NCBI RefSeq assembly: GCF_047495875.1
Contig: NC_092459.1
Span: 12,962,965 to 13,026,964, forward strand
DNA: 64,000 nucleotides
Origin: Pithys albifrons albifrons
Lineage: Eukaryota; Chordata; Aves; Passeriformes; Thamnophilidae
Direction: 5' to 3'
This document shows, in pieces, positions 37,120-50,266 of the stretch (its first letter is position 1; every line of letters starts with the position of its first letter). A model generated the notes under the pieces. That model made no database searches, was not told the DNA's origin, and worked only from the letters and a program-made list of their open reading frames with translations. A program made the position numbers and the translations under genes.

Positions 37120-37167
37120 TGCAGAATAAAGAAACCCCTATATCCAGTGAGGTTATAGAGAGGTACA

Positions 37168-37247
37168 TTTATTCCAGACCTGGGCACATGGGCGACAGCT
37201 CCTCCAAAAACATGCACACCTGGTAGAGTTAACGATGGGTTTATATG
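37168..37247 (-). promoter_or_regulatory. LTR core promoter and poly(A) signal
   Basis: On the minus strand TATATAAA at about 37247-37240 precedes AATAAA at 37173-37168 by about 70 bases. That spacing fits an LTR in which transcription starts 25-30 bases after the TATA box and R is short, with the poly(A) signal inside it. Confidence 0.6.
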
Positions 37248-37695
37248 CAAGTAAGTTGCACATATTTATTTTTTCTTCATGCATAAACATTATTTCCTTA
37301 GAGAAGGCAGTGTTACTATAATGAGTCTCAGGAACTGATTTACATTTTCTCCGTCTTGTGCCACTCCCTCTTGCACCCGCGCTTTTCCTCTTGAGAATTT
37401 TGGGGGGGGTCCTAGGTGGTCTTTTGGGGATGAAGTAAGGCATCTTCGTCTTGTGAACTCTTTACCTTTTGCTCAAAACTGACTTAAACCAGACTTGTTG
37501 GCCCCTTTAGCTGGTCTAATTGGACTTACCTTGTTCTTTTGACATGTTTTCTGATTTATCTTTGTTTCATGGAGTATCCTGGTCCAAGAGTCTCTGGGAC
37601 ATCTTGGTATGGCACCTTCAAGGACACTGTGTGAGTTTTGCTGCATGTTACACAGTGAATTTCATACTACTAAGCAAATTCTATGATAAGTCTAA

Positions 37696-37806
37696 AAGCA
37701 TAAGTAAAATAAGAAAATAAGCATCATCATAAGTCCTAGGTAAATAAGCATAAACAAAATGAGCATAAGTAGAATAAGCCTAAGCCCCAAGTAAAATAAG
37801 CATAGG
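37696..37806. repeat. Degenerate AAGCATAAGTAAAAT repeats
   Basis: Five to six imperfect units share AAGCATAAG or AAGCCTAAG followed by an A-rich GTAAAAT-like end. Unit length varies from about 14 to 27 bases. They sit in the U3 part of the LTR at 37120-37828. Confidence 0.8.
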
Positions 37807-37828
37807 CTCCCCTACCCCCTCCCCCCCA

Positions 37829-40800
37829 TCACTTTGATGAGTCTCAAACTTTCATAGAAAGAAATAACAGAATGGAGATATGTCTTTCTTTGGAGAGGAA
37901 GGCAAGGCAACATATAGAATGCTCCTGGCCAAGGGCAAAGGAACTTATTTCCAATGTTGACTTACACGTGGCAACAGATTAAACAGGGAAGGCAGGAGTG
38001 TTCTCTTGTACCACTCCCTTCCTGAGTCTCCCAGCAGGGTCAACACAGTGCACAAAAATAAACTGAAGTGGGTGTAGGGTTAATTTAACTTCTCATTAGT
38101 TACAGTCATTTGTGAGCTGCTGAACAGCCCAGCCAGGTGTCCTTGTGATGACTTTCAGGGTACAAGCACAACCCACTCCTTTTATTCCAGTTTAATCTGC
38201 TGCCACAAACATGCTTACACTGCCATTTTTTGTCCTGGGCCTCTTGCAACAGTTTGGGTGTAAAAGACACAACACTAGTTGGAAACATTGATCCTACATG
38301 GAGAGGCTGACACATGCCACTACTTGTTGTGACCCTGTATCAGCATAAGATGTTGGAAAGTGGCAGAGGTGAGATCGTGTGATACAGAAAGTAATAATGA
38401 AGGGTGGTGGTGGCAAGAGTTTCTGGAAATATGAGTATCTGAGGTCTTAGTGAGTTGTCGTAATTAAAAAAAAAATTCTTTATAGATGGAAAACTATCAT
38501 CTCAGCTTAGAGAATCTCATTGGAATGAACCTTGTGATTGAATTCCTGGTATTACTGAGTCTCAATACCTGGGTGAAACAGTAGTTGTCAGTCATCTTAA
38601 CCCTTGCTATGGAGAGACAGGATATTCTTCACAAACATTTGAAGCAAACCCCTGGTCTATAGGTAGCTGGAATGCTATTCACATGCTTTGATCTATGAAC
38701 TTAATCTGCAAAGACAACTGGGACTTACCCTGCTCAATGACAAAACAGACCAACCTGTTTAGTTACCGCCATACACAGCTAGCCCTGTTAATGCTTATCC
38801 TTCAGTGCAGGATTGGGGTTTCCTTTTTGAAACATTGCTCCTAAGAGATTTATACGCTTAGGAACTGACATCCCTTTGACTTTTCACAACAAGCCATGCA
38901 GGCTGTCTGAAAACTGCAGTGCTGTGTGGAGGTATCATCAAGCTCTGAACAAATTTGCTGTGGTACTGAAGGCTGCCCAGACCCAGGCATGAGGAGCTGA
39001 TGTGGGTTGCTCTGTCTTGCTCCTTCACAAGACATGACCATGCGTCCTCTGGGCCAGGTTGTCAGCTGATACAACTGGCAGTACTTTGCTGACTCTAGCA
39101 GATTTGTTGCCTTTCACTCACCACTTACCCTTCTCATGTGTTTGTATTTAACCAACTTGTCAATTCACCGACAGCTCCTGCTCAAAGTGCTCTGTCACTC
39201 CACTGGGGAGGTGACACTGGATGTCCTCCACCAAGTGCCAGTGATGCAAACCACAGCCAGCACTGGGTTGTCCTCTGGACATTGCCATGATCCAAACAAG
39301 AGACCTCTGGTAGTCACTGGAGAGATGGAGACCACATCCTGTTGGGCACTCTCCAGAGCTCAGAGCCCTCCCAAACAAGTTGAGAGACTTGGTAGGGTCC
39401 AGTGTCGTGCCCAATGAAATTGTGTTGGATGCAACAGCAGAGAAAGGGAGAAGAGACGTGAGGAGACAGTGAGAGAACACATTTTTCCATAGGTCAGCTC
39501 TTTCCAAAGACATCAGGAGCTCATTGTAAGAGATGTAAAAATAAATTTCAGATGGCCCTTTCTTTGTTAATCAGGCTTGGCTTTGCTGTGGTGATGTCTC
39601 CTTCAAATAACACTTTTCCCATTCTAAAGTTAAGGAAAAAGCCAGCGAGTATCTGACTTCTGAACAAGCAATACTGGAAGCAATTCAGGCTTATTTCTGT
39701 GGACATGCTTCCCCTATTATTTTAGCACAGCTGTGTAATCCCTGAGTAATTAAAATGTCTCCTCAAAGCTGCCACTCTCTTCTGCCTTCTGATCCGTGTC
39801 AATGCCGATCTGTTCAGCTGTGTAGGAATATTAAGAGTGCCTGATATAGCTAAGTCTCTTCAGCTTTTATCGAAATGGTCTCTTCAATATCAGCATCAGC
39901 TGAAGCAAAGGACAAATTCTGCTTCTAATGTAATTTCAGATTAACTATTCCTTTGAATTTAGTTTTAGTCTATTTACACCAGTCTGATAGGCATCAGCAT
40001 TACACAATAGCAAAGCATTTCAAGAGAACATAAGGAAGATTTCAAATGCATCAGGAGAGCAGAGGTAGCAGATTAAGACAACCATTAATAACTGCATTGA
40101 ATATGGAATTGTCAGTCACTCAAAACAGCTGAGACTTTTGGAACTTAAATGAAAAACACAACAATTTCAGTAAGATAAAACTGACTAAATAAGTACAGTA
40201 AGTGAGGAAATCATGAACCCTGTGTGAAAGGCCCAAAAGATCTTCAAAAGTCAAATAAGAAAATTCTGGACTATTTCCATTTTGTGGGGCATTCTCTTCT
40301 CTGCAGACAGACAGGTATTGTAGGTGTCTGCTGTGACAATATTGGGGCCGAGGGATACCTTGAACAGAGCAGCTCTGGGGAGACATGAGTTAGGACCATG
40401 TGAAAACACAAACACAGATGCTTGGTTAGAAGAAGCGTCCAAACATCAGGGTGAAAAAATGGAGAAACAGAAGAAATGAGAATGAATGAGCAACATGACA
40501 TGGCTTTGCACAGAGAATTGGCAGCAGAAAGAGCTCCCTCTGTTACTTCTCTCTGCTTGGGCTAAGGTCTCAGGAGATACCAGTGTCACAGTCTCCCTAT
40601 ACACCCATTTTTCAGGACCCCTCTCTACACAGTACTGTGTTTGGTCCTGGGCACAGGAGAGAAACCAGAGAAAAGTACCAGCAATGAAATAAGGCACTCT
40701 TGCAGAGCAGTGCAAATAAAAGCAAGATACTGGCTGACAAGTCATACTAGGAAAATGGAAAACTGCAGCTATATGTAGGATACTTACATGCAGAGAAAAA

Positions 40801-43800
40801 AGAGAATTATTTAGAGTAATGTTGATGTAATGATGTTAATTTTTATTTTCTTGTTAAAGAAAACCAAAGCACTCATCACTTTGACAGATATATCTGGGCT
40901 TACAGGTGACACTAGGGCACTCCAGAACAGTTTGCCCAGGTAGAAGACCTGAGCATGGGCACTTTCCTGTCTCTTTCCTACCAGCATACTCCATGATTTC
41001 TCACACTGTGGGATGTGGAGTGAGGTCTTCTTGAGCCTTTTGTGGCTGTCCTGAGGAGAAAAGATAGAACAGGGGTTTTAGCACACAGACTTGCAGCAGT
41101 GATGCATCATGACTAGCCTCTATTCCCAAAGCCATGAGCATGTCTTGAGAGATTTTCTTCAGATGCCTCAGATCCATCTCTCTCTTGCATTATTAATTGC
41201 AGCATCCAAAACCACATTAAGACTCATTTTCAGTTTCTCTCAGTAGCTTATTCTCAATACCTGTCCCTTGGAGATGAGTCACTGGCCTGTTAACCCTCTC
41301 TTTACTTATGAAATATAGCAGGTACCCCAGAAGCAGTAGAACTTCCTTTAGGCATGTGTGGTTTTCCACCTTGGAAAAGTATGGAATGTGCACCTATAAG
41401 TCCTTGATAACCAGGAAATAGTCTAAAGAGTAAGTGAACGGTGACTGCTCCTTTGAGACACCAAGGTCTGAGCTTTTCTTCTGGCTTTCCTCATGTACAT
41501 GCATCACTGTGTTTTGTGGCCACCAAGTAGGCAGGCCAAGAGGTGCAGGATCAGACCATCTGCATGCTCAGGAGAGCATTTTTGCACTCATGCCATGTTC
41601 CAAATAAGAGTTGTGTTGTTAGTCCTGGATTACTCCTCCATTATTCCTAGGTGCCCAAGCTGACTTTGGTCCTGTGCTATTCTTATTCTTCAGTACCCTC
41701 TGGGAGCATCATCCTTGGCTTGTACAGCAGAAGAATTTAGATATGAAAAAGATCATGTAGATGAAATACATTTCCCTTAGAAGGAAAAAAAAAAGCTCAT
41801 ACCCATACAACAGTTTATGTAAAACTTATATTGACTAAACCATCAGGACCTTTTCTCATCACACAAAACACTGCTCTCCAAGTCATGGACAGACTGTCCT
41901 GTTTCCAGATACACAGTGGAGCAGGTGGTGGGAACAACAGAGCAAGTGACTCATCTGCATGGGGAAGGGATACCAAGGGATTCTGTAAGACCAAGGAATG
42001 CCCACTTGGGCCCAGAGATCCTTCAGGAGAACAACATGACTGAAAACTCCTTCAGCAGCACCCCTTGACATCCTTGACCACAGCACAAGCTGCAGTGTGT
42101 CCTTGGATTCACACTGGCTCTGGGAAGAAGGATGTGCATAGAGCACCAGTGAGTTAGTGCTCGGCTTGGGCTGTATGTCTGGCCTTGTCTGTACCAGGGG
42201 GAGTGAGACAGAAACACACAATTAGCACAAGCTCCAGGTATGGATGCCTTCAGCTCTGGTAGTCCCCAATTCAGTTGGTGGCATCTACCCAGGCAGCAGC
42301 TGTCGCCTGTCTTCCCCTCCAGTGAGTTAGGAGAGGTTTCCATGAGGAATCAGAAATTTTCCTTGACAGAAAAGGTCTCAAAACCAAAGGACTTTGTATC
42401 TGGTAGAAAGGCATGCTATGTTCTCAAGTCTTGCTTTCTAGAGCGCACATCTGCATTCACTTTGCTTTCCAGATCTCAGCCAGTTATACTCCTTTTCGAA
42501 ATCCTTAGCATCCTCCTTAGGCTTCCCTTTCTTCTTAGCCTTTGTTTTCCAGAAAAGGCCAGGGGAGCTGCATACATACTGTCTGCTCCCTTGAGCTAAA
42601 TGTTTAATAGCTTTCCTATCAAGGTAAACAGTTTTCTCTGTCTTGCATCCTCTATTTATCCAGCATTTGCATTATCCCTACTAAATATGTTATGACTCAC
42701 TGATAGCGTGAGACCACTGGCTGCCTCTCCCTCCCCCCGCCCAGGAACTCCTTACATAAATCATTGGGATTGCTGAACAAAAAAAACCAAAACCAAACAA
42801 AAACTTAACATGTGCAGATTTATTGCTGCTTTTGTTTCCTCAATGCACAGACAAATTAATATTATGGAGATTAGATCCCTTTGCTCAGCTCTCTTGAGAA
42901 CAGTGCAATATGACAAGAAAATCCCTGTTTGGTGCAGAAAAAAGAAAGACTGGATAAAATCTGCTATTGTACAATCACAAGATCCTGTAGAAAGAGGATT
43001 ATTAAACTAGAACACAATGTGAAATATAATCAATATGAAGACAAACTAAGATGACACGGAATTGCAGAGGGACAGCATCTTCTCTGTGTGGTGGGCAAGC
43101 CAGTGAAGGGCTGCTGCTAGCCTCAGGAATTTAAAAAAATTATGTGTGTTTTCCTGGACTCTGAGCTATTCACAATGTCCATTTCACAAGGAGACTCAAA
43201 GCAGGGTCTTTGTCAAGCTGACCAGGTCTTATTGCTAGTTGGAAATCGCTGAGAGTTACAAAAAAATATTTTTAAGCAGAATCTTCCATAGAAACCACTC
43301 ATAAAAAGCATCTGGACCACTCCACAGACACTAGGGATACCAAAATACTTGGATGTTTCTCTGACTTGTGAACAAGGGTAGAGCGAGAGAGGAAATTTTA
43401 AAACTGTTTTTCAGCAATCTGAAAAAGTCACAGAGTGAGGAGTCTGTCTGGATGGCTGCATACCTCCAGTCTCCTGCATACAATGCTTTCTGGGTTACAT
43501 AAGCATGTTTGGTAGGTTTTTCAAATTAGGAAGTCCATGAGAATAGTGCACAAATAACCCCCACCATTCAAAACTCTTTTTCCTCCCAAATTTTATTTTC
43601 TTTTGTGAATAAATGCTACAGATGCTTGTACAAATGTAAAGTCAAGCTATACAACAGAGTCCCCCCTACACAAGCTTGTAGAAGGCCTTTAAACCAACTG
43701 CAGTCTTCTGTGCTCTACTGAACCCAAGACTGACAAAGTGATTAATGTAAATCCAAGTGAAAAATTTATCAGTGGGTCACTAATGTACATTAAGGTAGTC

Positions 43801-43940
43801 TGAGAGTACTGGAAAAGATCTTAAGCTTGTCGAGGACTCTTCATCTACCTCTTAACCCCCTGAATAGATAGATTCAGAGTCAGGCATTTCAGGAAATTTA
43901 ACTCAGCCAGTTCTGGACTAAGAAGTCCCTTCTTTGGCCT
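37829..43940. other. Unique DNA, no gene seen
   Basis: No transposon or exon recognised. A few paired plus/minus frames near 39.1-39.5 kb and 40.1-40.7 kb overlap on opposite strands and lack domains. Short runs of C and A occur at about 42733 and 42778-42803. Confidence 0.5.
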
Positions 43941-46900
43941 AAAATGATCATCTAGGTTCCTTCTGCAATAGTGGAGAGAAAATCAGACAATATGAACAAC
44001 TCTCTGAGACACTTCTTTTAATACACGATAAGTTACTCTCAGGTTGTTCCTTCTTTTTCAACACACATTTAATTTTCAAAGGAGTCATGGCACCGTGATG
44101 AAGGTTGGGATAGACTGCTTTAACCCTGCAGAGCTGTGAGGTAACCAGGGCTGTGTGTTGAACAACACAGACAGGCACTCGGGCAATGAAAATGAGCCCA
44201 AGGCTCAGTGCAGAGGAAACCAGAGTCACCAGGCTGCCTGTGAGGAGCTCTGAAGATGTCTGTCCTGGCCCCTGCACTGTGGTCACCATAGGACAGCTCT
44301 CAATTGAATTCCTTTTCTTCCCTTAGAGCACAGAGGTTCACATCCAAGGCCCACTGCAGCTACCAACCACTCCCAAGTACTTTGGGCTCAGGTGTTAAAG
44401 ACCTGGCTATCAGGATGTGGCACCTCTGCCATAACCTATAGCAGTGATTTCCCCCAGCACTGAAAGCCTGGCCTGAAATGTACAACCATTGCCTGAGAGA
44501 GAGGAGTCAAAGGAGAGGCGTCCTACTGGCCTGTACTGTCAATGTGAGAACAAGCTTCATCACTGACCCAAGCAATCATTGCTGTTGGAGCAAGGTCAAC
44601 CCTTAGATTTTGCTGATGTTGCCACGCAGCAGCAAAAGGTGCTTCCCAAGAGCTATGTTCATCTTGGACTTCCAGGCTTCTGATTTGTCACTTTGTTTTG
44701 CTTCTCAAATTATTAAAGCATCTTCCCAAGCCATTCATCCACTTGATCCTCAAAGATTTTGTCAGAGAATTATCCTAGAATGGCAATTTCTACCTTGAAA
44801 ATGTTTTAGTCCTTTAAACAAAGCCATTTAACCACAGGAAGTCTGGGAAATAGATGAGTAGAAGTCCCAGTTTAGCTGCAAAGAAATTGAGCCCAAGCAG
44901 TTTCAGCTCAGATGCTGTCCCCAACCTGGACACTGCAATATCCTATGTGTCAGCCTCCATATGGGCCTGGAGACTCAGCCTGTGCACATGGCCAGCTGAG
45001 CAGGCTCATCCTTGTATTTGGGCACTCAGACATTAATTGCCCCTCTTGCTTACCTAAAATATCACAGATGTGGACACAAGGCACAATCTGAAGGATTTTT
45101 TCTCATTCTGCTAGCATAAATCCTGCTCTCATTAAGTGTTATTAACAGCTAGCTGGTGAGATACCACCCATAAACTGAGGGAACCAAGTTCAACCCTGTT
45201 GCATTTAACCAAACGGCAGGTCCACCCACCCACACCAAAGTGGCATTTCACTGGAGGTTAAAATCAAGCTGTGCCTCCCTCCTCCGCCCCTCCCTACTCC
45301 TGCAGTTGGATATGACTGTTCAGCATATGAAAGTTATTATGGGATGCCTATGCATCATGGTCACTGGTCTGGACCACAGCTATTCTTCTCCTACACAAAC
45401 ATAACACACCCATGCACACATAGAGAAGCTGCCGAGTGCTTATATAATGTCGACAAAGTCCTTGCCAGCTCTCCTACGTCTGAGGACTTTAAATGGCTTC
45501 AACTTGTCCCAGACAGAGCATTTCAAACATGTGAAAAGTTTCCCTCAAAGTCCACCCAAACCCAGCCAATCGAAACCCATACTGATTCTTACTTTGTAAG
45601 TGAGAAAACAAGCTCAGATGTTGTTAAACAACTACTTGAGAAAGTACAGGCTGGCAGCCCTGCCTTCTTCTAGACCCTCATCCTCCCATTGATGTGCAGG
45701 AGAGCCAAGAAACTGTGTCTGTGTCTAAGCATGGCATCTCTGTAACAAATTTCTAAGCAATTCTTTTGAGAGACTGAAGATTATATGAGCCAGCTAGAGC
45801 AGACATGACACCACTGTTAGCATCTCTGAGCATCAGACCTTTTAGCACAACAGTCTCATCAAAGTCAGGGGCAGGGGGTAGCTATCATTTTTTATGCAGA
45901 AAGTTGTGGTCAGGTGTTGGCAAAACATATATAAATCTATCTGTAAGATAGTTCTGGTTTGTCTTCCCAATTCTATGAGAAACAAAAGCTTTGCAGGAGG
46001 GGTGGAGTCCCTTGCAATTTCTGATGTCTTGTTAGTCTTGTCCTTTTATGTCTGATGCTGGTGGGTGCTGTATGCCAGCACTGGCTGACTGAGCTGCAGC
46101 TGTCGGCCTAGTTACCAGGCTGTGGAGAAGCCAAGCGGATTTGCCATGAGGTCCTGCCAAAGCAGGAGGATGTGAGCACACAGCAGGAGACCTCCATTCT
46201 AGGAGACAAGTATGTTCAGTGGTGGAATATCCTGAGAAGTTTAGTGATGCAGAGTTACTTATGTATTAAAGCTATTTAAAAAAAAAAACCAAACCAAACA
46301 AAACAAAAAACTTTAAATGCATGATGGCAAATTAGTGAAGAACAAGTTCAATGGGATTGTTTACTTAATTGCTTTGCTGAACTGTGACTAAATAAAGTTT
46401 GAGACTGAAGAGCTTGAAGCCAGTAGGCATCAAGAAAATAAAGTTCCAGTTTCAAAAGAAAATTACCAGCATTTAGATCTCTTTTACACTGGGACAAGCC
46501 CAAGACTTTTGCTTTTTTTCTTTCAACAATTACACCTCTGCAAGGCACAGCGAAGGTCAGACAACCTCTGACCCCTTGGTAGCCAAACAGTTCAGGTGAT
46601 CAACCTAAAACATGGAAGACCTAGATTCAAATCACCAAGGTTAAAGAAGGCAAAGACATCTGGGACAACAGGGGCCACTAACCCCTGGGCTGCACCGTAT
46701 CTTAAGCAAAAATCCTGCTCTAGACTCTACAAGTTTACCTCAAACTTTACAGAGTTCTTCAAAATGGCTGTATTTTGATCAGATGGAAAAATTCCCACTG
46801 AACCCTTGTGACTCTTTAAAAAAAAAAATTATGTGCTAGTCTTAGATCCTTTCCATCTGCAGTACATCTGCAGAAGCCCCGACCTACAGTGTGGCCTCTG

Positions 46901-49900
46901 TGCCTTCCAGCTGAGTATAACGTGCTCTAATAGGTCTACAATTAACCCCTTCCCACTAGAGGAGGCTCCCTGACCACTTCTGTCCTGGGTCTGTGCCATC
47001 TTAGGAGCCTGAGGCAGGTGAGTGACACAAGTCAAGCAGAGACCTCAGCTAGTTTGATAGAAAAACTATGACTCCTGACTTCAGCATTGAAAAAGGTACA
47101 TGTGCCAGCAAGGTAGTGAAGCTATTAATGAAGTGAAACACCGTGCCGAGGCAGAAGCCCATATGTGGACATGATTCATACATTTAAAAGGTCTAGAGAG
47201 TAGAATTTCAGTAGGATGAGCACAGCTTCCACAGTCAGACTAAAGGGAGTAGCATCATTGCCCAAAATGTAAGAAAAAAATACCATGTTTTTGTTGAGTG
47301 ATTTTTCAGCCCACTGAACACATGCTCCAGAGTTCCTGCATGGAGGTAAAAATACACCCTGTGTACACATTGTCTTTATGACCCCCTCCACACCCTGCAC
47401 CTCAGAGTTTGCTACAGAGGTAATGGTTTCAAAATTGTTCCATAGACATAAATTCCAGTCTGTGCAGTCTTACTTGGGCTTGTGTGCCCAATTACTGTTC
47501 AAGAATGTGCTAAATTATTTCATGGAAAGAATGAATGCTCCTCTTTCCTGTTTACTTTCCAGTATGTGAATATTTATTTTCTCGTGTCAATAATTACTCT
47601 AATGTTTCAGAACATTCCATTTAAAACTGGCTTTCATTCACAGAGAGAGCCATTTTTTGAATAAAAATGAGGCAATCAATGTTTTTAAAGGATCTTATTT
47701 TTCAAGTGAAAATAAGCACAATTTCACAATTTTTCCTCAAAATACAGGCTAATTTTTCAAGAAGCTTAAAGGAAATATCAATACCATGTAATATAATTTT
47801 CTGAGCTTTTACATTACACAGTATTTTCAAGACTAATTAATGATCTGGTTATCTCAAAATAATTTGAATCTAACAAGAAGGAGATACAGATTCAGGCTGT
47901 TTCCAGTGGTTTTACCAATGCAACATCTTTATCATTGTCCTTCCACTTTATCTGAACTGGGCTGATATTGCAAGACCTAGCATGGAGGATAAAATTCTTA
48001 GTGTTTGAAATCTTCAGAAACAATCCTGCCAACTGCAGAAAATTAATATTTACTTCTGTTAGAAATGCACGGTAGCACACATGAGCTAACCTTCACAGCC
48101 CAAATAACTTTTAAATCTGATGTCATGTGCAGATGGAGTCAGGCAGCCACTTACAGATGAAACGGGTACAGATTTGTCCCTCTGTATAACTTGGCAACTG
48201 ATGGGAGCATTGAGAGACTATCAACATGAGACAGTGGACAATGGTCCCCTGGACTATTGAGAGCAATGATTTCCCCTCTGTAGCCCTTGGGGAAGCATCA
48301 GTATGAACACAGGTGGACAGAGCACGTCAGCATGGGGTTCCTGATTTGTTGTGTCACAGGACAGCCCAAAACACACTGCACTTCGCTGCTCACCCCCACC
48401 TGGTGTCATTACTTCTGCTGATAGAAGAGAAACTCTTCATGAGTTAAATGACAATAAGCAATCAAAATAAATATGGCTTCTGACAACAGATCCTGGTAGG
48501 AGTGTGACCTTATTCACATACACACATGCTCATTCACAGAATTGGGTATTGCTGTGCCACAGGAGTCATGGGTGGCAAACATGGAGAAGACAGAACATAA
48601 GGATAAAGACCTAAACAATGCCTTCAGGAATGATACTGCCTGCTTTGTTAGCTTCATTTGAAACTCAGTCAACAGAGTAAAGCAGAGAATAAGGTGATGC
48701 TCCACTAAAAGGTTCCCTCCTTGGAGGGAGGGGAAGCGGCAGAAGACCAGGAAGAGACTTGAGAATAGCTTGTGTTGTGGTTGCAGTCTGGTATCCAGAC
48801 AGGAATCTAGTCCTATGCCAAAGGCTGCACAGGAGCCATTTGCTATGTATTTAGTGAAAATAAAAAACAAACTCCATGATGAAAGTGGGGTTTTGGCTTA
48901 ACCCCCCCTCACTGGATGATCCTAAGTGTTTTAACGTGCTGCGGTACTTGGACTTGAGCACTGAGTTGATTAAAAATATTGTACTTTCTTGTCACCTTAT
49001 TATAAAGTTTGCAACTAAGGAGGACTTGAAGTAGCTCTAGTCAATGATTTTGTACGTCTCTCCTACCCATTAGTCAAAATTTAAAGGAAGACTCCCTCAA
49101 TTGTTTACAATTGCACTAATAATGTGCAGTAGAATATGGTACTCACAACATATAAAAGATAGATTGTATTGCAAGATTATTGCACAGGTACTGCTGGAAA
49201 TACTGGAGTACCTATAATAAAATACTTTCATACAGTAATGCACACCTCTGCACTTGTCAGGCTTCTGTAAACTGGATTAGCTTTGAATGACAGCAAAATG
49301 GAAAGTAAAAATAAATGCATACCATGTCTGTGCTCTCCTCTAGTCAGAGAATTTGCATATTTAGTCACAGATAATGCAAGTCTTTGTACACTGAAATTGA
49401 TTGCAGTAACTCCTCTGTGCACTGACAGGTAATCTGCCAAGGGGGTGGTAACATGCTAATGTCCTAATTTTAAATTCTCACATAAATTCAATAGGACAGT
49501 CACTTGAGGACAGTTAGTTGAGAACATAATTAAGGGGACTAAGTCAACAAGTGCTCCTAGTGCTAGAAAAACAGGAGAAAATAATAAAAACAGTAGAATA
49601 AAAAGAGAAAGATAAGAGAAGCCACCAGCAGTGTCCAGCTCATGCCAGCCGTTGCCATGGTGCCTTGATCCTTGGACACCATTTCTGGACAGTGCTGGTC
49701 CATTCCAGCAATTCTGATGTGGTTCTGGTCAGAAGTGGATCTCCATCAAAGGCAACCTGTCAGACATTAGGGATGAGGTTTACACTCACATCATGCTTAT
49801 ACTCTGAATTCATGCCAGCTGGAAAAGGGCAGAGGATGCCCAACGCGGCACACATTCTCCTTGTGAAAATATCAGCTTGTCAGTGTTTCTTGAATAACTT

Positions 49901-50190
49901 TGAGCCAGTACAGGATCAGCCCTTTGCATCACAGAGAGCAGCATTTTCAGAGCACTGTGAGGAGCCTTTCAGACAGACTTACTTATTGTGGCTTCTCTCC
50001 CAGCAGTGTTATTAACACTGCTGCATGGACAGACTTAAATCACAATATAATTGCAGGTGTGGACACGAATTACAGCAGTTACTGACAGACAAATAAAGAA
50101 CATAATCTCATGATCTGAAAGTCCACTCAGCAGAGGCACAGCCAATATTAAACACTTTCTGCTCAAGAAGTTCCTATTTGTATTAGAAGA
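43941..50190. other. Unique DNA; one very AT-rich block
   Basis: A/C-rich simple sequence lies at 46278-46312. About 47560-47880 is AT-rich with repeated TAAT/ATTA cores and no simple repeat, a composition seen in conserved enhancers, though not proof of one. A minus-strand frame of 113 codons (43948-44289) has no identifiable domain. Near 43947 a short CR1-like motif is too weak to call. Confidence 0.5.
46278..46312. repeat. A/C-rich low-complexity tract
   Basis: An A10 run followed by CCAAA and CAAAA units. Similar to the tracts at 28451 and 42778; simple sequence. Confidence 0.75.
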
Positions 50191-50266
50191 TTTGGGTGAA
50201 ATTCAGTTTTTCTGAAGTCAGCAGGCACCTTACCAAGGTTTTCAGTGAGGCCTTAATTTTGCCATC
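50191..50266 (+). repeat. Old interspersed repeat, copy 3 of 3
   Basis: Begins TTTGGGTGAAATTC, contains CTGAAGTCAGCAGGCA and then a second half, TTTTCAGTGAGGCCTTAATTTTGCC, that resembles an inverted relative of the first half. This longer copy shows the palindromic nature of the family better than the copies at 16716 and 21468. The second half is poorly preserved. Confidence 0.45.

Larger units (their letters stand above)
37120..37828 (-). mobile_element. Retroviral LTR, about 0.7 kb, minus strand
   Basis: Read on the minus strand it can run from TGGGGGGGAGGGGG (37828) to TTTATTCTGCA (37120). Within it are a TATA box (TATATAAA near 37247-37240), a poly(A) signal (AATAAA at 37173-37168) and a U5-like end of about 50 bases. 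A-rich direct repeats lie in the upstream U3 portion (37696-37806). The 5' edge is uncertain: the G-rich stretch could be a polypurine tract next to the LTR instead of its first bases. I could not find a target-site duplication or coding internal region on either side, so a solo LTR is most likely. Confidence 0.6.

Noticed and set aside
39136..39513. Overlapping frames on both strands (93 and 117 codons)
   Set aside because: Mirror open frames without domain content are typical of locally GC-richer non-coding DNA.
43921..43975. Short CR1-like motif (ATGATCATCTAGGTTCC)
   Set aside because: Only about 17 bases match a CR1 3' end and no terminal octamers follow, so it could be chance.
43948..44289. 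113-codon minus-strand frame with a hydrophobic middle
   Set aside because: No family recognised and no supporting splice sites or promoter; its ends do not coincide with exon-like boundaries.
45344..45673. 109-codon plus-strand frame
   Set aside because: The peptide is polar and not obviously low complexity, but shows no recognisable domain and no splice or promoter support.
49840..49862. GATGCCCAACGCGGCAC, resembling a retroviral primer-binding site
   Set aside because: Only a partial match, with no LTR on its 5' side and no retroviral reading frames following it.
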